Source: Candidatus Bathyarchaeota archaeon (GTDB taxonomy: Archaea > Thermoproteota > Bathyarchaeia > Bathyarchaeales > UBA233). From it: a stretch of 10,345 bases of DNA. The first letter of the stretch is position 1, and each line of letters begins with the position of its first letter. Positions 1 through 7,768 of the stretch are shown in pieces. The position numbers were made by a program, and so were the translations under genes. Below the pieces are notes generated by a model. That model searched no databases, had not been told where the DNA came from, and was given only the letters and a program-made list of their open reading frames with translations. The stretch is taken from positions 1 through 10,345 of the forward strand of contig SOJA01000167.1 of NCBI GenBank assembly GCA_004376975.1, written 5' to 3'.

Positions 1-135
1 GATCAAGAACGAAATACAAACCCCCAAGATGCTCAACGCTCAAAACCCACGGCGTTTGCATCAGTCCAGACGAAAACTGCAAAAGGATAAGACATCCCCT
101 GGCACATTACCTTAGAAAACTAAGGATAAAACAAC
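1..135. other. 3' flank of the leftward gene string; possible start of a further gene at the left edge
   Basis: This stretch follows the stop codon of the large membrane protein gene. It holds a perfect 6-bp inverted repeat (110-125, listed separately) and otherwise moderately T-rich leftward-strand sequence. On the minus strand one frame is open from just after a TAA at 107-109 to the window edge, 35 codons, with an ATG at 59-61. The reading from that ATG begins MQTPWVLSVEHLGGLYFVLD. It looks more protein-like than random but is too short to assign. It could be the first codons of the next gene of the string, a decayed gene, or chance. Confidence 0.3.
110..125 (-). terminator. small perfect inverted repeat after the membrane protein gene
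   Basis: CCTTAG (110-115) and CTAAGG (120-125) form a perfect 6-bp stem with an AAAA loop on the + strand (UUUU in the leftward RNA). It lies 10 nt past the stop codon at 136-138. In the leftward RNA the stem follows a U-rich stretch but is not followed by a long U tract, so it is not a classical intrinsic terminator. It may be a weak terminator, an RNA-end processing signal, or chance. Confidence 0.3.
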
Positions 136-3100
136 TCAAGCAAGGAAGGGAAAAAGAATCTTAACTCTTTTTTTGATAAACTCAACTATTTTCCACCTCT
201 TCCTTACACAGGGCCAAACAGAATATGCAATGCATGCAAGAAAAGCCCCCGCAGATATAGTTGCCCCATGATAAAACCATCTTTGAGGTTCATACTCAAG
301 GAGAATCTCTAGCGTGCCAGTTTTGTTGATCTGAAACCCGTTTACAATGCTATAAATAGGTACACTCGAGAAAGTTTCATCATCAATATTGGCGACCCAT
401 AATGGGTCATATGCCTCAGCAAAAACTAATGTGAATGGTTGCGTGGCATTAACCTTCACCCACAGTTTAGTAGGGTCAAGTTTGGTACAACTTAGTATCT
501 CTGCCGGATATTGCGTCGCTGTAAAGATATCATCTATCTTTTCGTCAAGATCTTGTAAAGAATACAATAGAGCCATATCAAGTTCAGCGCTTGTGGGTGT
601 TGTAATTTCGATTTTATGAACACCTTTATCAATAAATGTGGGATTCAGATAGTTCCAATCAAGATTGTTTGAGTTTATCAAGAATACCATTTCGTCTATC
701 TTCACTTCAAGCGCACCTTGGAATCTTACGGCAAAGTTGTAGTTGTCTGATTTCATAATTGAGATGTTTTGCCAAACTGTAGAATTCTCGTTTAGAGTTA
801 AGATTTCTCCGTTGCTTGGTTTTTTGTCATGTTCTCTTGAGATTGTGGCATTTTTATAATAGAAATCCGAATCTTCTAGAAGACAGATAAACCGCTTTTT
901 CTGGAAAATTTCACTAATCAATCTTTGAGATTTTTCGAATTCGTTTTTGGGAATCAATGAAAAGAGATTTACTGCGTTAAAGCCTTCTATGCTTGTTAGA
1001 TTTACCTCATATGTTCCTTCTTCAAGAAGTATTGTGTCAATTTGTCTCCAAAGAAATTTGTCAATGGTGCTTTTTGTGCTGATATTGTACTTGCGGTTAT
1101 CAAAGCATATTTCTATTTCTCCACCAGCTCGATTTTCAAGATATCGTGCAAGGAAAATATAATCATCTGTTCGCTCTATTGTAACTGGAATAGACATAGA
1201 AATAGGTCTCTCTGTGGATTGGTCGAAATAGACGAACCCCTTGCCATAGTCAAAGTCCCAGTTCTCTATGTTTTTCTTTTTTAAATAGTCATACCACATC
1301 TCTGAAGATATAGTGGGTGAAGCCTTGGACCAAAACTCTGAGGGTTTGGCATGGTTAGTAGCATCAAATGGCGCGATTAGAAGAATTTCTTCGGATAGTG
1401 ATATTGACACATCCAAGCTGTTCGTGCCCCCAATTAGGACGCTGCTTGTCAAAATATGTGCGCGATCGTTTTTTTCAAGAGGAATTTGATCTAAAAAGAT
1501 TAAGCAGGAATCTATTGGATTGAAGGAATCTATCGCCGTGAGAGATGCGAATCTGTTTAATCCTCCAGTGAGAAGTATGTTCCTCCATGGAATGTTCACG
1601 TGTTCTGAAAAGTTTAGGTTTTCAAAAATGTAGATAGAGTTATCCTTTTTTAGCAGTCTTATGCCATCTTGCTCTTCGATCAGTTTGTATATAGAGTAGT
1701 TGTAATGTGCAGATGTGTCATCATGAAATAGGATATATTTGATGTTTAGGATTGAGATGAAACTACTGATTTTTTTGCTTTTGTTCTCTAGCAAAATTTG
1801 AGTAACGTATTCAAGATATTTTTTTGAGTTAGGATAAATGGAGCCAATGGTTGGTATGGATGAAGATCTTATGTCGATAGGACCCACTATTTTCCCAGGT
1901 GCCCAAGACACTGTTCCCGAATAACTTAATGGTAGCCATAACGCCTTGTATTCTTCTGTATCAGAAATGAACTCGTTAGCCTCATAGTATTCGTAGGGGA
2001 CGCAAACTGGAGTAAAGATGTTGTATAGGTAACCAGTTGCCATAGGAGCGATAGATATTCCAAAAAGCGCCATCAACGCCATGGCAACAGCAATTGTTTT
2101 TTTCCAATTGACGTTAGGGATTGAAATAAGTGTAATTCCGATAAGAAAAGAATACATCATTGCTACAATCATCGTCAGCTTATTGGGAGCCCTCAATAAC
2201 CATCCAAAGTATAGATTGAATGTTAGCCAAGAATAGACAGTAGAAAGACCATTATTAGTTCCTGTTGCTAAGAAAATGAAAACAATCGAAATCAACCCGA
2301 AGAAAATTGAAAATTGCTTAATCTTCTCTTTTGAAACAATCAATGAAGAGAACGCAAAAATTGGCAGGACAAAAGTCGCAACAGTCCATATATGTTGGAA
2401 AATTGCGTTTTCAGGCATTATACTTGAATGTTGCCACCAAATATCTGTAAGTCTAAATGTATTTATTATTGCACTATTCCTGCTAAGAATATCTAACATC
2501 GCACAGGTCAGAATGTAATTGGGAGATTGTGTGATCCCAGATACTGTACTGTAGATAAAAGGCAGAAACCAAAACGAGTTGAATAAAAAGACCAGTAGCA
2601 TAAAAAGAAAAATCATTTTTACAAAGCGCGGGGTAATGTTGGCAAACCTATTCGTAAGCATACTGTATGCGAACCATGAAATCATTAGAAAGCTTGTAAA
2701 AACAAAGTAGTGAGGTGAACCGGCAATCAGTGTCATTAAGAAAGCTGCGAGAAAAGCATACTTAAATTTGGGCGTCAATGTTAATTTGATAAAACATACC
2801 AAAGCAATTGGGGCTACCGCATATGCGAACTGGAGCGTTGGCCAAATAATTGTATGTATTGCTTTGAAATTGAACATGTAAATAAGTGATGCAGTAATGG
2901 CTCCAATACAGGTTTTCTTAACCGAATTAGTGAATGAAGGATTCACTAAGTAAAAGAACGAAAAATACATTGATAACCCTGCTAAAATTATAGTGCTCAG
3001 GAGCATTATTTTATAGAAGACTGCTACAGGCATACTTACAATAGTGGCAAATGCCAGGGGTACGGTTCTGAAAGATAATCTAGCAACAAATTCAAAAGAA

Positions 3101-3291
3101 TTAGTGCTTCCATATTGATTCCATAAAGGGTAATGCATATCAAAGAATTTTTGCAGAGAAATCGGAAGGGTAAAGTCTCCATATAAGATCAAGCCTTCTG
3201 TAAACAATATTCCATAACATGCTATTATTGATACTAATAATATTAGAGAAAATGATAGGAGATGTATCTTAAGCAATTTATGCCTTCTCAT
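136..3291 (-). CDS. large GT-C/YfhO-like membrane protein with extracytoplasmic beta-rich region
   Basis: This is a 1051-residue protein. Its first 425 residues hold about 11-12 hydrophobic segments, the first at roughly 7-31. The loop after segment 1 carries GDF (Asp39) and a second acidic residue, Asp51, before PLWNQYGS. That is the place where GT-C glycosyltransferases usually keep a catalytic acid. FGWLLRAPNK near 362-371 resembles the LRxPxK region of YfhO-type proteins. Residues about 430-1005 are soluble and beta-rich. They include two stretches that look like jelly-roll, carbohydrate-binding-type modules (about 675-785 and 820-910). A FAEAYDPLWVANID segment (957-970) matches the YfhO-family 'E.Y.pgW.a.vD' signature. 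A last membrane segment (about 1007-1027) is followed by a basic tail. The start overlaps the upstream pyruvyl transferase gene by 14 nt; the nearest GGAG (3305-3308) is 13 nt away, so translation may depend on coupling. Likely role (inference): polyprenyl-linked sugar transfer on the outer face. The acceptor is unknown. Confidence 0.85.
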   Translation of the reverse strand: MRRHKLLKIHLLSFSLILLVSIIACYGILFTEGLILYGDFTLPISLQKFFDMHYPLWNQYGSTNSFEFVARLSFRTVPLAFATIVSMPVAVFYKIMLLSTIILAGLSMYFSFFYLVNPSFTNSVKKTCIGAITASLIYMFNFKAIHTIIWPTLQFAYAVAPIALVCFIKLTLTPKFKYAFLAAFLMTLIAGSPHYFVFTSFLMISWFAYSMLTNRFANITPRFVKMIFLFMLLVFLFNSFWFLPFIYSTVSGITQSPNYILTCAMLDILSRNSAIINTFRLTDIWWQHSSIMPENAIFQHIWTVATFVLPIFAFSSLIVSKEKIKQFSIFFGLISIVFIFLATGTNNGLSTVYSWLTFNLYFGWLLRAPNKLTMIVAMMYSFLIGITLISIPNVNWKKTIAVAMALMALFGISIAPMATGYLYNIFTPVCVPYEYYEANEFISDTEEYKALWLPLSYSGTVSWAPGKIVGPIDIRSSSIPTIGSIYPNSKKYLEYVTQILLENKSKKISSFISILNIKYILFHDDTSAHYNYSIYKLIEEQDGIRLLKKDNSIYIFENLNFSEHVNIPWRNILLTGGLNRFASLTAIDSFNPIDSCLIFLDQIPLEKNDRAHILTSSVLIGGTNSLDVSISLSEEILLIAPFDATNHAKPSEFWSKASPTISSEMWYDYLKKKNIENWDFDYGKGFVYFDQSTERPISMSIPVTIERTDDYIFLARYLENRAGGEIEICFDNRKYNISTKSTIDKFLWRQIDTILLEEGTYEVNLTSIEGFNAVNLFSLIPKNEFEKSQRLISEIFQKKRFICLLEDSDFYYKNATISREHDKKPSNGEILTLNENSTVWQNISIMKSDNYNFAVRFQGALEVKIDEMVFLINSNNLDWNYLNPTFIDKGVHKIEITTPTSAELDMALLYSLQDLDEKIDDIFTATQYPAEILSCTKLDPTKLWVKVNATQPFTLVFAEAYDPLWVANIDDETFSSVPIYSIVNGFQINKTGTLEILLEYEPQRWFYHGATISAGAFLACIAYSVWPCVRKRWKIVEFIKKRVKILFPFLA

Positions 3292-4465
3292 AAGTAAGTA
3301 TTTGCTCCAACATTTTCACATTCATTAAAGCTCTTTCTTGAAGATGAGGGATAACACTCTTAAGATTTTTCTTCATATATTGACTTTCTTGTAGACACCT
3401 TTCTATAGAGGCAACAAGCAAGTCTTCTTGAATTTCATCGACGTGAATTACGTTTTTTTCTAACCCTAACATTCTCATGAGACCATATGCTTTCGGATTG
3501 AAAGCTACGATTATGCTAGGTACCAAAAGTGAAGATGCAAAGATTACAGGGTGCATTCTAAAACTAATGAGACAATCAAGTGTTCCGATTATGCCTTTTA
3601 ACTCTTGAGGACTATAATCTTTTTTAATCACAAGAAAACCTTCCTTTCGCTTTACTTCCCTCAAAATATCCATTCCAACAATGATATCGTCGTTTTCTTT
3701 CCTAATCTTCCCAGAGCTATGAGGAATAAATACTACCGCTGCATCGTATTTTCCAATTAAAGAATCTATGGCATTCGCAAATACATTTACGATTTTCTTA
3801 TATTCTCCAGATGAAAGCACCCTTCCCGTGGTTCTTGCAGCACACAATCCTATAATTTTTTTCTTCCCAACCTTATCAATGCCTTCGTGTTCCAATATTT
3901 CTTTTATCCTAGATCTTGGTGCAACATCAATCAGAAAAGCAGGGTCAGCCGTTAAGAATATCCTTGACACATCAATCCCTTCTCTTTCTAGATTCTTCAA
4001 GCTAATTGAATCTCTTACTGTGACCAATGTTGCCTTCCCAATCAAGTATCCCATTATCGGTCTAAATGGACCGAAAGGTCCAAGTGTTTGCGCTAGGAGT
4101 ACTATCGGTTTGTTTAAGACGGCCCCCAGAAGAAGTGGGAGTAAGTGGAGAAAAAATCTGGTGGTCATCTGAAGCCAATCATCATCGTAATACTTAACGA
4201 AAGCTTCTGCGCTTATATCAATTATTACGTCAGCATTTTTGTATTTTTTTAGCCCTTTGAAATTAAGTTGTGTCAAAGGCGCTATAACTTCTACTCTGTA
4301 TTCTTTCTCCATATCAATAATGTTTTTTTGTCTAGAAGGAAAAAATAACTCGAGAGTTATATCTGAGTTGGGGAAACGTTTTTTCAGCATCACTATAGTT
4401 GAAATGACTATAGAAGCCGTGCCTTTGTTTGATAAACTAATTGCACCTGTCAGTAGTATATTCAT
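3278..4465 (-). CDS. polysaccharide pyruvyl transferase family protein
   Basis: With the start at 4465 this is a 395-residue soluble protein of the polysaccharide pyruvyl transferase family (WcaK/CsaB-like). Such enzymes typically add a pyruvate ketal from phosphoenolpyruvate to a sugar. Family landmarks are the N-terminal ILLTGAISLSNKGTAS strand-turn, QTLGPFGP (126-133), RD followed by SLKNLEREG (151-163), TADPAF (172-177), and SFRMHPVIFAS (301-311) with the conserved basic/His pair, then AFNPKAYGLM (321-330). The open frame extends 27 codons upstream, to 4546. The ATG at 4465 is preferred because it gives the usual family N-terminus, forms an ATGA overlap with the upstream stop, and has GGAG 7 nt before it. 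It is coupled to the FrhB-like gene upstream and overlaps the membrane protein gene downstream. Some family members do not transfer pyruvate, so the exact reaction is inferred. Confidence 0.9.
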   Translation of the reverse strand: MNILLTGAISLSNKGTASIVISTIVMLKKRFPNSDITLELFFPSRQKNIIDMEKEYRVEVIAPLTQLNFKGLKKYKNADVIIDISAEAFVKYYDDDWLQMTTRFFLHLLPLLLGAVLNKPIVLLAQTLGPFGPFRPIMGYLIGKATLVTVRDSISLKNLEREGIDVSRIFLTADPAFLIDVAPRSRIKEILEHEGIDKVGKKKIIGLCAARTTGRVLSSGEYKKIVNVFANAIDSLIGKYDAAVVFIPHSSGKIRKENDDIIVGMDILREVKRKEGFLVIKKDYSPQELKGIIGTLDCLISFRMHPVIFASSLLVPSIIVAFNPKAYGLMRMLGLEKNVIHVDEIQEDLLVASIERCLQESQYMKKNLKSVIPHLQERALMNVKMLEQILTYEKA

Positions 4466-5736
4466 CTTCTCACTCCTGATTTCAACAAGTGCACGAGGAA
4501 ATGGTTTATGATGCTTCGAGTTGCTAAGTTTGACATAAGTAAGCATCTGCTGAACAACAGTAAAGTTTTGATTGTAGATACATAGTCAAATCCGGAATTT
4601 TCAGGGGAAACGATATTCCTAAAATTTGGGCTCTCTTTGGAAACGAGTCTTATTAAAGCACATCGTATAGCCAGATTTCCACTTTTGAAGCTTATGCTTC
4701 TATCTTGAGCTTCAAATACTTGTTGAGGAGAAATCTGCTCTAACGTTATGCTTGCTTTACTTGCCGCAGCCTTCAGTAGCTCTTCTCCTTTTTCTGTCCG
4801 AGAAATTGCTAAAGTCGCTCCTTTCTTGGGCGCGGGCGGAGCATGGTCTGTCCACATGTCACCAAATGAAATGTCTGAAAAATCATTTAGCAAATCCCAA
4901 CACGGAAAGCAAGATAATGGGAAATAGGATCTAATAATCGAGAAATAACGCTTGTAAGGTAATACGGGAGTCGTAGTGCCATCCTTTAAAAGCACTTCGA
5001 ACCCGCCAGGCCAACTCCCCTCTCTATAGCAAATTTTAGCTATATTTTCGTAATCAACATTCAATGACCTCAAGAGAATGTCAGTCCCATATCGGGATAT
5101 AGTTCCCGTGCAAAAAAGCCCTAGATGAAGAACTATTTTGTCATTCAACTTTTTATTTATCAATTCTGCCTTTCTTATTCCTTGAATATGGCAGGGCAAT
5201 CCAACCACGGCGTATTTGCCTTTTCTACTTTGAATCTGTTTCAAAACAATGTTTAATGGAATGGGGATATATTTGGAACCAGTAGCGGAGATTACTTCAC
5301 TTTTCGTTGTCGCTATGAACGGTTCAGGCAATAATGGCTCTTTATCACTCATTCTTGTTACTAGAGCACCGTCTATTATGCCCTCTTCCAATGCAAACGT
5401 TAGTAATGTGGACACTAACCCTCCTGAAGACCCTTCTCTCTCTAGTTTTTTGTCAGTGGAACAGCCTAGATAGCATCTTAGGTAATTGCCAAGTATGCCC
5501 TTAGATCGTCTGTGGAAGACAAAAGCGCTTAGTTCATCCTTATCCAGAAACTCCCACGGACAGACTTGGAGACAAAGTCCACAAGAATTGCACCTTGTTT
5601 CGTTCATTACAGGAAGAAAAATTCCTTTCTTCTCATATTCACTCATGACTATTGCGTCGTTTGGGCAAACGCCTGCACATGTTCCGCAACCATAACATAA
5701 CGTGGGCAATTTTGAGGTTAATGTCTTTTTCCCCAT
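4462..5736 (-). CDS. FrhB/FdhB-like F420 hydrogenase-dehydrogenase beta family protein with two N-terminal 4Fe-4S clusters
   Basis: This is a 424-residue iron-sulfur protein of the coenzyme F420 hydrogenase/dehydrogenase beta-subunit family. Two ferredoxin-type motifs sit at the N-terminus: C14-x2-C17-x2-C20-x3-C24-P and C49-x2-C52-x2-C55-x3-C59-P. They are followed by the family core: EGSSGGLVS (101-109), GLPCHIQGI (179-187), FCTGT (208-212), YREGSWPGG (237-245), CFPCWD (276-281) and DISFGDMW (288-295). The family binds flavin and uses F420 or another carrier. No hydrogenase large or small subunit lies nearby, so this is not part of an Frh complex here. The version with two extra clusters is familiar from polysaccharide gene clusters, where it sits beside pyruvyl transferase genes, exactly as seen here. 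GGAG 8 nt before the ATG supports the start. The electron donor (F420H2 or ferredoxin) and the sugar or lipid substrate cannot be read from sequence. Confidence 0.88.
   Translation of the reverse strand: MGKKTLTSKLPTLCYGCGTCAGVCPNDAIVMSEYEKKGIFLPVMNETRCNSCGLCLQVCPWEFLDKDELSAFVFHRRSKGILGNYLRCYLGCSTDKKLEREGSSGGLVSTLLTFALEEGIIDGALVTRMSDKEPLLPEPFIATTKSEVISATGSKYIPIPLNIVLKQIQSRKGKYAVVGLPCHIQGIRKAELINKKLNDKIVLHLGLFCTGTISRYGTDILLRSLNVDYENIAKICYREGSWPGGFEVLLKDGTTTPVLPYKRYFSIIRSYFPLSCFPCWDLLNDFSDISFGDMWTDHAPPAPKKGATLAISRTEKGEELLKAAASKASITLEQISPQQVFEAQDRSISFKSGNLAIRCALIRLVSKESPNFRNIVSPENSGFDYVSTIKTLLLFSRCLLMSNLATRSIINHFLVHLLKSGVRR
4473..4476 (-). promoter_or_regulatory. ribosome binding site GGAG that fixes the pyruvyl transferase start
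   Basis: GGAG on the minus strand lies 7 nt before the ATG at 4463-4465. That ATG overlaps the TGA of the upstream gene (4462-4464) as ATGA. Spacing and overlap support this start over the upstream in-frame ATG at 4546, which lies deep inside the preceding gene. Confidence 0.7.
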
Positions 5737-5775
5737 CTTTCAATCTCCAAGGTTAATCAACGCTCAAGCCTAGAT

Positions 5776-5807
5776 TGCACTCTGCGTGCATTGTGCTATG
5801 CATGCAT
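5776..5807. repeat. cluster of TGCA palindromes in the gap before the FrhB-like gene
   Basis: The 78-nt gap between the GT4 and FrhB-like genes holds four TGCA tetramers, at 5776, 5787, 5799 and 5803. They include a 10-bp perfect palindrome ATGCATGCAT (5798-5807) and a TGCAC-TCTGC-GTGCA hairpin (5776-5790). Alternatively TGCAT (5787-5791) can pair with ATGCA (5798-5802). The first three TGCA units are spaced 11 and 12 bp, about one helical turn. This could be a protein-binding site or competing RNA hairpins. No clear TATA box is seen in the gap. Confidence 0.35.
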
Positions 5808-5814
5808 CTACACA

Positions 5815-6909
5815 TTAATTCGCTCCAATAACCCACTCCAAAACATTACGGAATTTCTCCGCTGAATGGTCCCAGGAGAATTGATTAGCGTGCTTCAATG
5901 CGTTCTTGCTTAACTCGGTTCTTAATTTGAAATCTGACAAAATTCTTACAAGACTTTTGGCCAGAGCTCTAATGTCCCCATCTTCGACAAGCAAACCAGT
6001 CACATTGTTAACAATTGAATCTCTAACGCCTAAGACGTTGTAGGCAACAGCAGGCGTCTTGCACGCAGCACTCTCCGTCAACGTCATACCCCACCCTTCC
6101 ACTTGCGAAGTAGACACCACAACCCAAGATGACCCCATTAACATTGTTTTTTCCCGCTCGCTCACTCTACCCTTAAAAACAACGTTCCGAAGCCTTAACT
6201 TTTTAGCAAACTCTTTTATCGTCCATAAATAATCACCATGCCCAACCACCACTAGTTTAACATTATGAACCTCTCTTAGAACCATTTTAAAAGCTAAGAG
6301 AAAATGCTCTATCCTTTTGTATTTCTTCACTCGCCCTACCCACAGAATCGTGGGGGTTGTAGCTTTTTTCGATGGTCTGTATGCGTTGCAATCCACTCCA
6401 TTTTGAATCACCACAATTCTATTTGCAGGCACACCAATCTTTTCTACAATAGTCTTCTTTGTCGACTCGGACACAGCTATGAGAGTCTTGTAAAAATGTT
6501 TAAGAGTTTTTTCAGCTAAAGCTATACCATTCGCTAAAGATCGAGGAAGTTCTTGGCTCAACACCTCTTGATGGACATGGTGAATCTGTCCGATCACTGG
6601 TTTCTTGGTGAAAAGAGAAGAAAGCCAAGGGACAGCATGCGCAATATCATCAACTACAACATCATAATCGTCTTCCATTTTCATCAACATATAAGGTGCT
6701 TTAAAGTGCACGCCAACTTTACCGCCAGCTCTAACAATTCTTATTCCATCAACGAAATCTTCATTCATGCCACCTTTCCATTGTTCACAGAACAATGTCA
6801 CACTACATCCCTTTCCAGACAGCCTCTTGCATATTTCTCTCATACGCACTTCTGCTCCTCCAGCCTCAGGGTGTCTAGGGTCTCGGTGGTTAAACCATAG
6901 AATTTTCAT
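5815..6909 (-). CDS. GT4 family glycosyltransferase
   Basis: This is a 364-residue GT-B fold retaining glycosyltransferase of family GT4. The N-terminal half starts MKILWFNHRDPRHPEAGGAE, with the glycine-rich loop and GGAE at 17-20 typical of acceptor domains. The C-terminal half carries VGRVKKYKR (191-199), VVGHGDY (221-227), and the E-x7-E nucleotide-sugar motif E271 to E279 within VEGWGMTLTESAACKTPAVAY, then GVRDSIVNNVTGLLV (294-308). No membrane segment is evident, so it should act at the cytoplasmic face on a lipid-linked or sugar acceptor. The start is well supported by AGGAG (6915-6919) 5 nt before the ATG. The gene lies 31 nt downstream of the Alg5-like GT2 gene and 78 nt upstream of the FrhB-like gene. 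The sugar and linkage cannot be assigned from sequence. Confidence 0.92.
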   Translation of the reverse strand: MKILWFNHRDPRHPEAGGAEVRMREICKRLSGKGCSVTLFCEQWKGGMNEDFVDGIRIVRAGGKVGVHFKAPYMLMKMEDDYDVVVDDIAHAVPWLSSLFTKKPVIGQIHHVHQEVLSQELPRSLANGIALAEKTLKHFYKTLIAVSESTKKTIVEKIGVPANRIVVIQNGVDCNAYRPSKKATTPTILWVGRVKKYKRIEHFLLAFKMVLREVHNVKLVVVGHGDYLWTIKEFAKKLRLRNVVFKGRVSEREKTMLMGSSWVVVSTSQVEGWGMTLTESAACKTPAVAYNVLGVRDSIVNNVTGLLVEDGDIRALAKSLVRILSDFKLRTELSKNALKHANQFSWDHSAEKFRNVLEWVIGAN

Positions 6910-6940
6910 GAAAACTCCTTTATCACCAATTTACTTGATT

Positions 6941-7765
6941 TTAGAACAGGTGCCTACTGTAAAATATCCTTAACTTAACTATAGAAAAAAACATAGCTAA
7001 ACTAATTTTCCAGAGTTTATTCGAAACTTTACTATCTGTCTCTCTATGGCTCCATTTTATTCCAACTTCCTTCACTCTGAAGCCGTGCTGCAGGGTTGAG
7101 TAGATCAAATTCACGTCGAAAGCAAAATCTGAAATAAATAGGGAATTACCTATAATTCGTGCCACTTTTCTTTTCAATACCTTACATCCACATTGAGTAT
7201 CGCGTATTTTGTTAAGCCTCCAGAACAATAATCTCACTAGCACATTGAAGGCTCGACTGCAAAGTACACGCTTCAATGGGCGCTTTGTCAAAATTATTGA
7301 ACTATCAACATATCTTGATCCCACTACCAGATCATAATCCCCCACATACTCCATGAGTTTAGTGATTTCATCTACTGGCATTGAACCATCTGCATCGATA
7401 AGGATTAACACATCCCCCGCAGCTCGTTTTATGGCTTCAATCAACGCTCCTCCTTTTCCAAGTTTCTTCGGTTGATAAAGAGAAATTATGGGATTGTGGC
7501 TTTTGGCGAGTTTTCGGACAACACTCACCACTTTGTCAGTGCAACCATCCATTATCACCAAAACTTCATAGCTCTCATCATATTTCGAATCTAAGTAGGT
7601 CAACCAATCTTTTAATGTCGCTCCTATCCTTCTTTCCTCGTTATATGCAGGTATCAGCAATGAAACATGCGGTGTGAGAGTACTCCTTATATCCTTAATT
7701 TCCTTCACTGCCTTATCTTCATTTGATGCTTGTTGCAGCACATAAAGGCCCTGCCCATCATTCAT
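6941..7765 (-). CDS. GT2 glycosyltransferase, dolichyl-phosphate glucosyltransferase (Alg5)-like
   Basis: This is a 274-residue GT-A fold family 2 enzyme. Core motifs are VSLLIPAYNEERRIG (34-48), MDGCTD (72-77), KLGKGGAL (101-108), the metal-binding DADGSMP (124-130), VVGSRY (147-152), DTQCGCKVL (189-197), FAFDVNLI (214-221) and a terminal IKWSHRETDSKV block (236-247). The GKGGAL and DTQCGCK motifs and the late W-x-x-x-x-x-x-S-K-V block match dolichyl-phosphate beta-glucosyltransferases of the Alg5 type, which make polyprenyl-phosphate-linked hexose from a UDP-sugar. Unlike eukaryotic Alg5 there is no N-terminal membrane anchor. Instead there is a charged extension of about 33 residues, and a short amphipathic stretch at the C-terminus may touch the membrane. 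An in-frame TAA sits 3 nt before the ATG, so the start cannot lie further upstream. It is the first gene of the leftward string. Confidence 0.88.
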   Translation of the reverse strand: MNDGQGLYVLQQASNEDKAVKEIKDIRSTLTPHVSLLIPAYNEERRIGATLKDWLTYLDSKYDESYEVLVIMDGCTDKVVSVVRKLAKSHNPIISLYQPKKLGKGGALIEAIKRAAGDVLILIDADGSMPVDEITKLMEYVGDYDLVVGSRYVDSSIILTKRPLKRVLCSRAFNVLVRLLFWRLNKIRDTQCGCKVLKRKVARIIGNSLFISDFAFDVNLIYSTLQHGFRVKEVGIKWSHRETDSKVSNKLWKISLAMFFSIVKLRIFYSRHLF

Positions 7766-7768
7766 TTT

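Noticed and set aside
226..240. TGCATGCA-containing palindrome similar to those in the gaps
   Set aside because: It is inside the coding region of the membrane protein, so it is more simply explained by codon content; it also weakens the case that the motif is specific to control regions.
3768..4172. 134-codon open frame on the plus strand
   Set aside because: It lies wholly antisense to the pyruvyl transferase gene, whose family motifs are clear, and its translation shows no recognisable domain.
4466..4546. N-terminal extension of the pyruvyl transferase by 27 codons
   Set aside because: It lies inside the coding region of the FrhB-like gene and reads as unstructured, whereas the ATG at 4465 has GGAG and an ATGA overlap.
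6553..6900. 115-codon open frame on the plus strand
   Set aside because: It is antisense to the GT4 gene with intact motifs; its reading is rich in His and Ser without any recognisable pattern.
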